Made by a program: the position numbers and the translations under genes
Assembly: GCF_021730615.1 (NCBI RefSeq)
Contig: NZ_JAJLMN010000001.1
Location: 1,116,001-1,180,000, forward strand
Reading direction: 5' to 3'
Length of the DNA stretch: 64,000 nucleotides
Origin: Lichenibacterium dinghuense
GTDB taxonomy: Bacteria > Pseudomonadota > Alphaproteobacteria > Rhizobiales > Beijerinckiaceae
The notes under the pieces: model-generated
Database searches by the model: none
What the model saw: the letters and a program-made list of their open reading frames with translations, nothing else
What the model was told of the DNA's origin: nothing
Part shown: positions 37,878 through 46,329 of the stretch, piece after piece
Layout: each line of letters begins with the position of its first letter
Position numbering within the stretch: position 1 is the stretch's first letter

Positions 37878-38413
37878 TTGGCGGCCTCCAGCAGCCGGCG
37901 GTCGGCCTCGGGCAGGTCGGCCGGGTGCGCGTCCTGGCTCTGCTGGAGCGCGCGCACGTAGGCGATCACGGCCCAGCGGTCGGCGGACTTCACGCGGTCC
38001 GCGTAGGAATACATGACGCCGTGGCCGTTCGTGATGACGTCGTAGAGGTACGAGGCCCGGGCCTGCTCCAGCCGCGGCAGCCATAGGGGCGGCGGCGCCG
38101 GGAAGCCGCGCTGCACGATCATGCCGCGCCCGTCGCCGGACTGGCCGTGGCAGGGCGAGCAGAAGATGTTGAACTGCGTCCGCCCGCGCTCCAGCAGCGC
38201 CGCGGTGATGACCGCGGGCTGCGGGGCCGGCGCGTCCGGCGCGTCGCGCGCCACCGTGCCGGGCACGGGCTGGCGCATGGACGAGTGGTCGGCGAAGAAC
38301 TGGTTCTCGTCCCACTGCTTGGCCTTGGCCTGCGAGGCCATGTTGGCCTTGCCGCAGCCCGCGAGCAGCGGCGCCGCCAGCGCGAGCCCGGCGAGGATGA
38401 GGGCGGCCCTCAC
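37874..38413 (-). CDS. actE: Alternative complex III subunit ActE (monohaem cytochrome c lipoprotein)
   Basis: A 179-residue c-type cytochrome anchored in the membrane by lipid: the signal LILAGLALAAPLLAGC has a lipobox with Cys20. One haem site CSPCHG follows at about residue 92, and the axial Met is probably in GVMYSYADRV (about residue 136). ActE passes electrons from ActA/ActB towards the terminal acceptor, here plausibly the haem c domain of CoxB2. It starts with GTG overlapping the actD stop and its own stop overlaps actF. Confidence 0.93.
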   Translation of the reverse strand: MRAALILAGLALAAPLLAGCGKANMASQAKAKQWDENQFFADHSSMRQPVPGTVARDAPDAPAPQPAVITAALLERGRTQFNIFCSPCHGQSGDGRGMIVQRGFPAPPPLWLPRLEQARASYLYDVITNGHGVMYSYADRVKSADRWAVIAYVRALQQSQDAHPADLPEADRRLLEAAK

Positions 38414-38973
38414 CGCGGCACCCGCGTCACGCGCACGGGGCGGTCGGAGAGGCCGTCCAGCGCCGCCTCGATGGCGTCGAGGTCGAGCGCGCCGCCGTCC
38501 TCGGAGACGGTGAGGAAGTAGCGGTCCTGGGTCACACGGGTGAAGTCCGGGATGTTGAAGGCCGGGTGGTTGAGCCGCGGCAGGCGGTTCAGGAACAGCA
38601 TGGCGAGGGTGGTGGCGACCGCGCCCGCCATCAGCGAGAAGGACGCGCTCGGCACCACGAAGGCCGGCCAGGACACGAGCGGCCGACCGCCGATGTTGAA
38701 CACGTAGTCGACCGCCGTGGCGTAGATGCACATGCCCATCATCGCGGCGAAGCCGAGCAGCGTGGCGCCGACCGCGACGACCGACAGCGAGGACGAGGAC
38801 ATGCCGAGCGCCTCCCCCATGCCGGCGATCGGCACGGGCGACATGGCGTCGAGCCGGCCGAGGTCGCGGCCCCGCAGGGCGTGGACGCTGGCCAGCAGCG
38901 CGTCGCCGTTGTCGAACTCCGCCGCGATGGCGTGGATCGGGGCCTCGTCGGCGCGTCCCTCAGCGGCGGCCAT
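38410..38973 (-). CDS. actD: Alternative complex III subunit ActD (DUF3341)
   Basis: ActD is a two-helix subunit of ACIII without cofactors. The 187-residue protein begins with a cytoplasmic ferredoxin-like part (IHAIAAEFDNGDALLASVHALRG), then two hydrophobic helices (VVAVGATLLGFAAMMGMCIYA and ASFSLMAGAVATTLAMLFL), and ends with the DRYFLTVSEDGG segment typical of DUF3341. Its start overlaps the actC 3' end by 14 bases and its stop overlaps actE. Confidence 0.92.
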   Translation of the reverse strand: MAAAEGRADEAPIHAIAAEFDNGDALLASVHALRGRDLGRLDAMSPVPIAGMGEALGMSSSSLSVVAVGATLLGFAAMMGMCIYATAVDYVFNIGGRPLVSWPAFVVPSASFSLMAGAVATTLAMLFLNRLPRLNHPAFNIPDFTRVTQDRYFLTVSEDGGALDLDAIEAALDGLSDRPVRVTRVPR

Positions 38974-40387
38974 CGGCGCCTCCCGCGGCTTGCGGGCGGG
39001 CCTGCACCCGCGCCTCGTCGCGGAGCCGGCTCAGCCGCCTCACCTCGACGATCGACACGATCGGCAGGTAGCGCAGGCCGAGCAGCGCCAGCGCGAAGAA
39101 CAGCCCCACCGAGCCCGCGAAGGTCGCGACGCCGCCGATCGCGGTCGAGAAGTCGTGCGCCGCGGCGGGCAGGAAGTCGTGCTGCAGCGTGGTGACGATG
39201 ACCATGTAGTGGTCGCCGAAGATGCCGGAGTTCACCGCGACCCCGACGAGGCCGATGGCGAGGCCCGAGCGCCGCGCGGCCTTGAGCCAGAAGACGTGGA
39301 CGGGCAGCAGCGCCAGGATCACGATGTCCCAGAACGCCCAGGCGTGCGGGCCGACCAAGCGGCGGCCCAGCACGGCGACGTCGTAGGGGTCGTTGCCGAG
39401 CAGCGTCGTGAAGAGCTCGTCCGCGTAGCAGTAGAGGTTCACGAGGCCTAGCAGCAGCAGCAGCCAGGCCATCACCTCGAGATGCGCGTCGGTGATCATG
39501 CTCCGCAGGCGGAACACCCAGCGCATCGCCACCGCGGCCGCGGCCATGAAGCCGACGCCGGAGAAGATCGCGCCCGCCACGAAGGCGAAGGGCAGCAGCG
39601 GGTCGTGCCAGCCGGGCTCGACGGAGCCCGCGAACATCACCGCGGCGCCGGTCTGCAGCGAGAAGACCAGCAGAACGCCCGCCACAGCCACGGTGCGGTA
39701 GGCCTGAAGCCAGCGGTGCCAGTGGCGGGCCGAGCCGCGCCAGCCGAGCGCCGCGATGCCGTAGAGGAAGGCGCGGGTGTGCCCCTGCCCGGTCTCGCGC
39801 GCCCGCTCCAGCGCCCGGTCGCGCAGCGTGGCGAGGTCCGGCAGCAGGCCGATGATCCAGAATGTCAGCGCGATCAGGAGGTAGGAGATGATGTCGACCG
39901 CGTCCCAGTAGAGCGGCGAGCGGAACTGCGGCCACAGCAGGAAGGTGTTGGGATAGGGCAGGTTCCAGTAGAAGAACCAGGGCCGGCCGAGGTGGATGAT
40001 CGGGTAGCAGGCCGCCGCCGCCGCGGCGATCAGCGCGCCCGTCTCGGTCAGGCGGTTAAGGGCGCCCCGCCATTCGGTGCCGAACAGCATCAGCACGGCC
40101 GAGATCAGCAGCCCGCCGGAGGCGATGCCGATCCACCAGTCGTAGCTCACGATGTCGAGCGCCCAGGTGACGGGCACGTTGTTGCCCCACACGCCCACGC
40201 CTTCGAAGAGGACGAGGCCGATCATCAGCACCAGGAGGCCGAGCAGCCCCATGGCGCCCAGGAAGGCCAGCCACCAGCGCAGGCGCAGCGGGTGCCCGAA
40301 GGCGATGCCCGACACGTCGAGGCCGACCGAGGAGAAGGACTCGGACGGGCCGATGAAGCGGCGCGGGGCTTCGATGACGTCGGTCAT
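38960..40387 (-). CDS. actC: Alternative complex III subunit ActC (NrfD/PsrC family)
   Basis: ActC is the large membrane subunit that binds the quinol and is thought to take part in energy conversion. The 475-residue product has ten helices in the NrfD/PsrC fold. Family features include VTWALDIVSYDWWIGIASGG (residues ~73-92), HLGRPWFFYWNLPYPN and DAHLEVMAWLLLLLGLVN. His and Asp/Glu residues in these segments would line the quinol pocket. It starts 3 bases after the actB stop, inside one long minus-strand operon. Confidence 0.95.
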   Translation of the reverse strand: MTDVIEAPRRFIGPSESFSSVGLDVSGIAFGHPLRLRWWLAFLGAMGLLGLLVLMIGLVLFEGVGVWGNNVPVTWALDIVSYDWWIGIASGGLLISAVLMLFGTEWRGALNRLTETGALIAAAAAACYPIIHLGRPWFFYWNLPYPNTFLLWPQFRSPLYWDAVDIISYLLIALTFWIIGLLPDLATLRDRALERARETGQGHTRAFLYGIAALGWRGSARHWHRWLQAYRTVAVAGVLLVFSLQTGAAVMFAGSVEPGWHDPLLPFAFVAGAIFSGVGFMAAAAVAMRWVFRLRSMITDAHLEVMAWLLLLLGLVNLYCYADELFTTLLGNDPYDVAVLGRRLVGPHAWAFWDIVILALLPVHVFWLKAARRSGLAIGLVGVAVNSGIFGDHYMVIVTTLQHDFLPAAAHDFSTAIGGVATFAGSVGLFFALALLGLRYLPIVSIVEVRRLSRLRDEARVQARPQAAGGADGRR

Positions 40388-40389
40388 GC

Positions 40390-43371
40390 TCAGCCCTTCC
40401 GCGTGGGTGGCGGGTCGCCCGCGCGGGCCGCCGGATCCGCCGGCGCCAGCTCGGCGAGGTATGTGGTGCGCGGCTTGACGTTGAGCTCGCCGAGCAGCGC
40501 GTAGTTGCGCGGGTCCTTGCGCGCCGCGAGCACGGCGCTGCCCTGGTCCTTGAGGTCGCCGAACGCGATGGCGCGCGTCGGGCAGGCGCCCTGGCAGGCC
40601 GTCTGCACGGCGCCGTCGGCGATCGGCGCGCCCGACTTGTCCGACTCGATGCGGGCCGAGGCGATGCGCTGGACGCAGTAGGTGCATTTCTCCATGACGC
40701 CGCGCGCCCGCACCGTCACCTCCGGGTTGCGCTGGAGCTGCGTCACCGGGGCCATGCCGCCCGTGTAGTCGAGGTAGTTGAAGTGGCGCACCTTGTAGGG
40801 GCAGTAGCCCGAGCAGGCGCGCGTGCCGACGCAGCGGTTGTAGACCATGAGGTTCAGGCCCTCGTGGTCGTGCAGCGTGGCCTCCACCGGGCAGCCCACC
40901 TCGCAGGGCGCCTCCTCGCAGTGCATGCAGGGCACCGGCTGGAAATGCGTGTCCGGGTCGTCGAGGCCGGCGCCGGTCTTGAGGCCCGAGTAGTAGCGGT
41001 CGACGCGCAGCCAGTGCATCTCGCGGCCGATCGACACCTCGTGGGCGCCGACCACCGGGATGTTGTTCTCGGCCTGGCAGGCCACCACGCAGGCGTTGCA
41101 GCCGATGCAGGCGTCCTGGTCGATGACCATGCCCCAGGCGCGGCCGTCGTCCTCGCCCTTCCGGGCCGTGAAATCGTAGAAGGACGGCGCGTCGGTGGGA
41201 AAGCTCTCGACCTCGGCGCCGCCGACGCGGTGCAGCTTCACGAGGTCGTGCCCCTCCATGGTGGAGTGGTCCTGCGTCGTGGCGAGGCGGATCTGCTTGC
41301 CGAGCTTGGTGAGCGTGGCGCCGGGGCGCGCGCCCGGCGTGGCCGAGGCGCGCAGCGGGAAGGCCGAATAGCCGAGGCCGGAGAACAGCATGTCCGGCAC
41401 GGCGCGGCCGTAGCCGAGGTACAGCGTCACCGTGTCGGGCGCCTGGCCGGGCATGACCCAGGCCGGGCCCTCGACGCTGCCTTCCCCGACCGCGACCCGC
41501 ACCATGTCGCCGGTGGCGAGGTGCTCGCGCTCGGCCAGGGCGGGGCTGACCGCCACGTAGTTCGACCACACCACCTTGGTGAGCGGCTTCGGCAGCTCCT
41601 GGAGCCAGCCGTTGTTGGCGCTGCCGCCCGTCCAGACCGTCGGGTCGGGGCGGAACACCACGTCGAGGAGCTTCGGGTCGCGCGCGGGGCGGGCCGGGGT
41701 CGGCCCGGCCGGGGCCAGGATCGCGGTCTCGGGCGCGAAGGCGGTGTCCGCGACGAAGCCGTCGAGCAGCGTCCTGCGCCAGAAGGCGTCGAAGGTGGCC
41801 GGGTCGCGGCCCCTGGCGTGGAAGTCCCGCAGGATCGCTAAGCCGTCGCGCGGCTGCGGATCGACGAGGATCGACAGCACCTCGAGGTCCGAGCGGCCGT
41901 TGTAGAGCGGATACACGGTCGGCTGGTACAGGCTCACCGTGCCGTCCCAGGCGCGGGCGTCGCCCCAGGATTCGAGCGGATGCGCGCGCGGCAGATGCCA
42001 GTCGGCGTAGGCCGAGGTCTCGTCGACCGTCGTGCCGCACTGGATGCGCAGCGGCACCTTCTGGACGGCCTCCACGAAGTTCAGGTCGCCCGGCGCCGTG
42101 TAGGCCGGGTTGGTGTCGAGCATGACGAGGCTCTTCACCGCGCCGGCCTGCATGTCGTGCACGAGGGCGTCGAAGGGCTCGGCCGCGGCCACCACGGGCG
42201 CCGTGAAGAAGGCCGGGCCGCCGTGGTTGCCGAGCGCGCCGTTGAGCCGGTGCACGGCCTCGTGCACGGCCGCGGGCTGCGCGGCGCCGGCCGTGACGAT
42301 GCCCCTGCCCCGCGCGGCCGCCAGCGCCGCGCCGGCGCGCTTCACCCACTGGCCGACGAGGTCGCCCGCCGCGGGCTCGGTCGGCGTCCCCACCTCGGCC
42401 CCGAGCCGCGCGACGATGTCGGGCAGGTCGGAGGCGTTCACGGCGACGTGGAAGTCGGCCTTGGCGCTGGTGAGGCCCGGCGTGGGGGCGGCCGAATGCA
42501 GCGTCAGCAGCTTGCCGGCCTTGGCCGAGGCTTGGCGGGCCAGGGCCCAGGCCCGCGAGGTGCCCACCTGCGCCGGCCCGGCGTCGAGGAAGTCGCCGTC
42601 GAGCGCCACCACGACCTCGGCCTTGTCGAAGGCGTAGCGGGCCTGGAGCGGCCGGCCGAAGGCGGCCGCGGCCCCGGCCAGGGCTTCGCCGGCCGCCGGC
42701 GCGTGGACGTGCCACTTCATCTTCGGATAGGCGGCCCGCATGGCGTCGATGGAGGCCAGCAGGGTCGGCGAGGTGAGGGGGCCGGTCAGCAGCCGCAGCC
42801 CCTCGCCGCCGTCCGCGCGGATGGCGGCGAAGCGGCCCAGGGTGGCGCCGCGGAACGCGTCCCAGGACGAGATGCGGCCGAGGTACAGCACCGTCTGCGC
42901 GCGCAGCGGGTCGTAGAGGTCGAGGATCGACGCCTGCAGGAACACGTCCGTGCCGCCGCGGCTCCACGGGTGCCGGTCGTTGCCCTCCACCTTGAGGGGG
43001 CGCCCGTCGAAGGTCGTGACGGTGGCGCCGTTGGCGACGCCGTCGAGCAGCGCGGCGGAGGCGTAGGCCAGCGTGGCCGAGGGCTCCACGCGCTCCGGGT
43101 TGCGGACGTAGGGAATCTCGTGGTTGCGCGGGTTCGACGGGTCGGCCGAGCAGGCCGACAGGCCGGCCAGCGCGAAGGAGGCCGCCATCAGTCGGAAGAA
43201 CTGGCGGCGGTCCGGCCCGTCCGCGAGGCGCGACGCGCTCGGGAACTCCTTCGACAGGAAGTCGCGGAAGGCCGGGGTCTCGGCTACGGCCTCGAGGCTC
43301 CGCCACACCTGCGGGCCGTCGCCGGAGGCGAGGCGGGCGCGGAGGTCGGCGATGTCGTGGGGATGGGGCAT
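40390..43371 (-). CDS. actB: Alternative complex III subunit ActB (Fe-S, molybdopterin-oxidoreductase-like)
   Basis: The 993-residue electron-transfer subunit of ACIII fuses a molybdopterin-enzyme-like domain (which in studied complexes has lost the cofactor) to a C-terminal ferredoxin part. A Tat-like signal DRRQFFRLMAASFALAG (from Asp54) ends in a lipobox-like LSAC (Cys74). From residue 751 onward I count fifteen candidate cluster cysteines: ACIGCNACVVAC (755-765), CMHCEEAPCEVGC (815-827), 847, 853, 857, CTYC (896, 899) and CQGAC (926, 930). Fifteen fits the three [4Fe-4S] plus one [3Fe-4S] set reported for ActB. It lies 4 bases after actA. Confidence 0.95.
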   Translation of the reverse strand: MPHPHDIADLRARLASGDGPQVWRSLEAVAETPAFRDFLSKEFPSASRLADGPDRRQFFRLMAASFALAGLSACSADPSNPRNHEIPYVRNPERVEPSATLAYASAALLDGVANGATVTTFDGRPLKVEGNDRHPWSRGGTDVFLQASILDLYDPLRAQTVLYLGRISSWDAFRGATLGRFAAIRADGGEGLRLLTGPLTSPTLLASIDAMRAAYPKMKWHVHAPAAGEALAGAAAAFGRPLQARYAFDKAEVVVALDGDFLDAGPAQVGTSRAWALARQASAKAGKLLTLHSAAPTPGLTSAKADFHVAVNASDLPDIVARLGAEVGTPTEPAAGDLVGQWVKRAGAALAAARGRGIVTAGAAQPAAVHEAVHRLNGALGNHGGPAFFTAPVVAAAEPFDALVHDMQAGAVKSLVMLDTNPAYTAPGDLNFVEAVQKVPLRIQCGTTVDETSAYADWHLPRAHPLESWGDARAWDGTVSLYQPTVYPLYNGRSDLEVLSILVDPQPRDGLAILRDFHARGRDPATFDAFWRRTLLDGFVADTAFAPETAILAPAGPTPARPARDPKLLDVVFRPDPTVWTGGSANNGWLQELPKPLTKVVWSNYVAVSPALAEREHLATGDMVRVAVGEGSVEGPAWVMPGQAPDTVTLYLGYGRAVPDMLFSGLGYSAFPLRASATPGARPGATLTKLGKQIRLATTQDHSTMEGHDLVKLHRVGGAEVESFPTDAPSFYDFTARKGEDDGRAWGMVIDQDACIGCNACVVACQAENNIPVVGAHEVSIGREMHWLRVDRYYSGLKTGAGLDDPDTHFQPVPCMHCEEAPCEVGCPVEATLHDHEGLNLMVYNRCVGTRACSGYCPYKVRHFNYLDYTGGMAPVTQLQRNPEVTVRARGVMEKCTYCVQRIASARIESDKSGAPIADGAVQTACQGACPTRAIAFGDLKDQGSAVLAARKDPRNYALLGELNVKPRTTYLAELAPADPAARAGDPPPTRKG

Positions 43372-43375
43372 CAGC

Positions 43376-44050
43376 TCACCGGTGGCAAATCGAGCAGTCG
43401 GTGAGCCGACCCGGCCCGGCGATGTGGTAGTCGGCCACGAGCTGCGGCCCGATCGCGTCCTGGTCGGCCGGCGGGGACCAGTCCATGTTCCACACCTCGC
43501 CGGGCTTGCGGACGTATTTCTCCGGGTGGCGGTGGCAGTTGATGCAGAACTCCATCTCGAAGGCGTTGGCGCGGTAGGTCAGCTGCATCGACGTGACGGC
43601 GCCGTGGCAGCTCGTGCAGCCGATGCCCTTCTGGATGTGGATCGAGTGGTTGAAATAGACGTAGGACGGCAGCTGGTTCAGCCGCGCCCACACGAGCGGC
43701 ATGTTCTTGGCGAGGCTGTCGCGCACGGGGGCGAGCATCTCCGACCCCGTCCAGATCTGCGAATGGCAGGTCATGCAGGTCCAGGTCGGCGGGATGCCGG
43801 CCGTCTCCAGGTACTCGGCCTGGGCGTGGCAGTAGCGGCAATCGATGCCGAGCTCGGCCGCGTGGTGCTTGTGGCTGAAGGGCACGGGCTGCTCGCGCGC
43901 GATGCCGACGCCGGTGACGTAGTTCGACGACGAGAAGGCCGCCGCGGCGTAGAGCACGCCGACGAGCCCGAAGACGCACACGGCCAGGGCCAGCCGGAAC
44001 ACCGCGTCGGCCCCCGGCTTGAACAGCTGGCGCTGGAGCGGTGCCTTCAC
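43376..44050 (-). CDS. actA: Alternative complex III subunit ActA (pentahaem cytochrome c)
   Basis: A 224-residue multihaem cytochrome with one N-terminal helix (residues ~17-40, LALAVCVFGLVGVLYAAAAF). Five CXXCH sites are present, at residues 71-75 (CRYCH), 92-96 (CMTCH), 145-149 (CTSCH), 169-173 (CINCH) and 219-223 (CSICH). Several additional histidines (FSHKHH, FNHSIHI, HRHPEKY) would give bis-His axial ligands. The last haem site is at the very C-terminus. It is the first act gene after sco and passes electrons from ActB to ActE. Confidence 0.96.
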   Translation of the reverse strand: MKAPLQRQLFKPGADAVFRLALAVCVFGLVGVLYAAAAFSSSNYVTGVGIAREQPVPFSHKHHAAELGIDCRYCHAQAEYLETAGIPPTWTCMTCHSQIWTGSEMLAPVRDSLAKNMPLVWARLNQLPSYVYFNHSIHIQKGIGCTSCHGAVTSMQLTYRANAFEMEFCINCHRHPEKYVRKPGEVWNMDWSPPADQDAIGPQLVADYHIAGPGRLTDCSICHR

Positions 44051-44135
44051 GCGGCGGCCCCGGTGGTGCGCCCGCCTTGCATCGTCGTCGTCATGCGGTC
44101 TCGCTTCGGCTGGGCGTCATGGATGGCGGCTCCCC

Positions 44136-44951
44136 TCACGTCTTCACCCGTTCGCGGCGGAAGGCGAGCAGCATCGTGCCGGCGATGGCCAGCACGGTGA
44201 CGACGCCCGCGGCGCGCAACACCTTCATGACGGACAGGGAATAACGCCCCGTCTCGGCGTCGAAGTGGAAGCACAGCAGGAGCAGCGGCAGCGCCGCGCG
44301 GGCGATGCCGCCGGTCGAGGCCACCGTCACGGCGGTGCGCAGGTCGCCCGCGTGGTAGCCGACGCCGAGCACGTAGCCGGACACGCGGCCCTCCGGCGTC
44401 AGCACCACGATGCCGGCGGGGTGGAGGAACTGCTTCAGGTGCGCGTCGTAGCGGCTCCTGAACCCGACCGCCGCGGCCACCGCGGCCACGGACGCGCCGT
44501 CGCCGGTGAGGAAGTGCCAGCCGGGCGGCAGGGGCGTCGTCCCGCCGCCGGCGACGACCGGAGCGCCGGCGGCGCCGGGATAGCGCGCGGCGTCGTCGGC
44601 CTCGGCCTTCGCGGCGTCGGCGGGCGTCTCGGCGGGGTCGATGCTGACGCTCGCGAGGTCGTAGTCGGCCCCCGCCCGGAGGCCGGTGTGCGACAGGGCT
44701 TCGAGCAGGTCGTCGCGCACGACCGAGCACAGCGTCGGGCAGCTGAAGTAGCCGAGCGCCAGAACGACCGGGCGATGGCCGAGGAGGTCTCCGAAGGCGA
44801 TGCGGCGCCCGTCGGCCTCGGTGAAGGCCGGCGCCGCGGGCACGGCGGCGCCGGGCCGCTGCTCGAAGGCGAAATCCGACAGGTCGTCGGCCCGCGCCGC
44901 GGCGGGCGCGGCGAGCAGCAGGGCGACGAGGAGGGTCGGACGCAGCTTCAT
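44136..44951 (-). CDS. SCO1/SenC family copper chaperone
   Basis: A thioredoxin-fold protein that delivers copper to, or reduces the cysteines of, the CuA site. The 271-residue protein has a signal peptide (to ~residue 21), the copper-binding FSCPTLC (Cys71, Cys75) and the ligand histidine in LKQFLHPAGIVVLTP (His176). Unusually for the family it also has a C-terminal helix (about 243-263, VVTVLAIAGTMLLAF) that would anchor it in the membrane. It heads the act-caa3 operon, so its client is most likely CoxB2. A gap of 85 bases with no convincing gene separates it from actA. Confidence 0.92.
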   Translation of the reverse strand: MKLRPTLLVALLLAAPAAARADDLSDFAFEQRPGAAVPAAPAFTEADGRRIAFGDLLGHRPVVLALGYFSCPTLCSVVRDDLLEALSHTGLRAGADYDLASVSIDPAETPADAAKAEADDAARYPGAAGAPVVAGGGTTPLPPGWHFLTGDGASVAAVAAAVGFRSRYDAHLKQFLHPAGIVVLTPEGRVSGYVLGVGYHAGDLRTAVTVASTGGIARAALPLLLLCFHFDAETGRYSLSVMKVLRAAGVVTVLAIAGTMLLAFRRERVKT

Positions 44952-45075
44952 GGACGCGTGGTTAGAATGGATCCAGCCTAGCGGCCACGGGTCATCTGGC
45001 CGCTGGCGCGGGACGATCTCGTCCCACGGGGGAGCAAGGCGGGCCTTCGAGGCTTTGTTCCAGCTGAGCCCAGGT

Positions 45076-46095
45076 TCAGCCGCGACCGGCGCGGGGGCGT
45101 GCCGAAAGCGCCACAGCCCACAGCACGCGGGTCGCGTGGTCCACGGCGAGGCGGGGTTCGCGGCGCACGAGCGCGATCCCCTCGCCGATCCGCACGATGT
45201 TGCGCGCGAGCGCGTCGGGCCCGATCGCCGCGAGCTGCCGCTCGACAGCGGCCTTGCGCTTCGGCGACAGGCCGAAGCGGAACGGCGAGTCGCCGCCCGG
45301 TCCCGCGAGCTTGGCCTTGTGCAGGGCGCTCCCGTGGCGCAGCGCCGCGCCGAGCAGCAGCCCGGCCTCGACGGGCCCGAGGTGCAGCTTGTTCATCGCG
45401 GCGTCGAGCGACGCCATGTCGCCCGAGAAGGCCGCGTCCACGGCGTCGTCGTTGGCCTGCACGGAGGCGTCCGCCACGGCCTCGACGACGTGCTCAGCCG
45501 TGATCGCCTTGCTGCCGTGGGCGTAGAGCAGGAGCTTGCCGATCTCGGAGCGCGACGCGAGGCGGTCCGAGCCGAGCAGCGACACGAGCAGGCTGCGCGC
45601 GTCGGCGTCGATGGTCAGCCCCGCGCCGGCCGCCTCGACGTCGACGAGTGCGGCGAGCTCCCGGTCGCCGTCCGGGTAGCACTCGATCGCGGCCGCGGTG
45701 CGCGAGCGCTCGACCGCCTTCCGCAGGCCCGAGTCCTTCTTCAGGTTGCCGGCCGAGATCACCACCGGGCAGGCGCCGGCCTGCGCGAGCAGGAGGTCCA
45801 CGGCCGCCTCGACCTTCTTGCCCGCCGTGGCGTCGAGCAGCACGGCGCGCCGGCCGCCGAACAGCGGCACCGTGAGCGCCTCGTCGACGAGCCGCGCGGC
45901 GTCACCCGACAGGTCCTCGCCCGCGAGCCGCACGAGCTGGAACGGGTCGGCGGGATCGTCGACCAGGCCCTTGACGATGCGGCGCACGCGCTCGGACACG
46001 AGGCCCACGTCGGTGCCGTGCAGCAGAAAGGTCGAGTAGCTGCCGACGTCCCGCTGCAGGAACCGCTCGGCCTCGTGATTCTTGATCGCCACCAT
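45076..46095 (-). CDS. holA: DNA polymerase III subunit delta
   Basis: HolA opens the beta sliding clamp as part of the clamp loader. The 339-residue protein matches the alphaproteobacterial form: MVAIKNHEAERFLQRDV at the start, FLLHGTDVGLVSERVR (about 24-39), the AEDL-S-x-D-A segment, VVISAGNLKKDSGLRKAVE and the helical C-terminal domain with FRFGLSPKRKAAVERQL. The ATG at 46095 has a strong GGGAGG upstream; the open frame to 46281 is not family-like. It is divergent from the Pro-rich gene at 46330 and not linked to the sco operon by function. Confidence 0.93.
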   Translation of the reverse strand: MVAIKNHEAERFLQRDVGSYSTFLLHGTDVGLVSERVRRIVKGLVDDPADPFQLVRLAGEDLSGDAARLVDEALTVPLFGGRRAVLLDATAGKKVEAAVDLLLAQAGACPVVISAGNLKKDSGLRKAVERSRTAAAIECYPDGDRELAALVDVEAAGAGLTIDADARSLLVSLLGSDRLASRSEIGKLLLYAHGSKAITAEHVVEAVADASVQANDDAVDAAFSGDMASLDAAMNKLHLGPVEAGLLLGAALRHGSALHKAKLAGPGGDSPFRFGLSPKRKAAVERQLAAIGPDALARNIVRIGEGIALVRREPRLAVDHATRVLWAVALSARPRAGRG

Positions 46096-46329
46096 GGTGC
46101 CCTCCCTATAGCAGGGCGCCGGCGGCGAGGGGCGGGCTTCGCCGGACCCGATCGTGTGTCGGCCGTGGTCACGATCCACACGGGCGAGCGCGCCGTGGGC
46201 GGCCCTGCCCGCCTCCCGCGTGTCCGTTTCGACACGCTCCCCGAGCCACGGACAGGCGCGTCGTGCGGCGGGACGCGCCATGGTGGCGCTTCGGTTGACG
46301 GTTCGGGCGCGGGATGGTCAGAGATCCGC

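Noticed and set aside
44051-44135. Tiny frame MTTTMQGGRTTGAAA between sco and actA
   Set aside because: Fifteen codons, no hydrophobic or conserved feature; probably just leader sequence of actA.
44800-46329. Possible fusion extending the Pro-rich protein upstream
   Set aside because: The frame runs through sco and holA in antisense and has no domain; the ATG at 46330 gives the family-like N-terminus.
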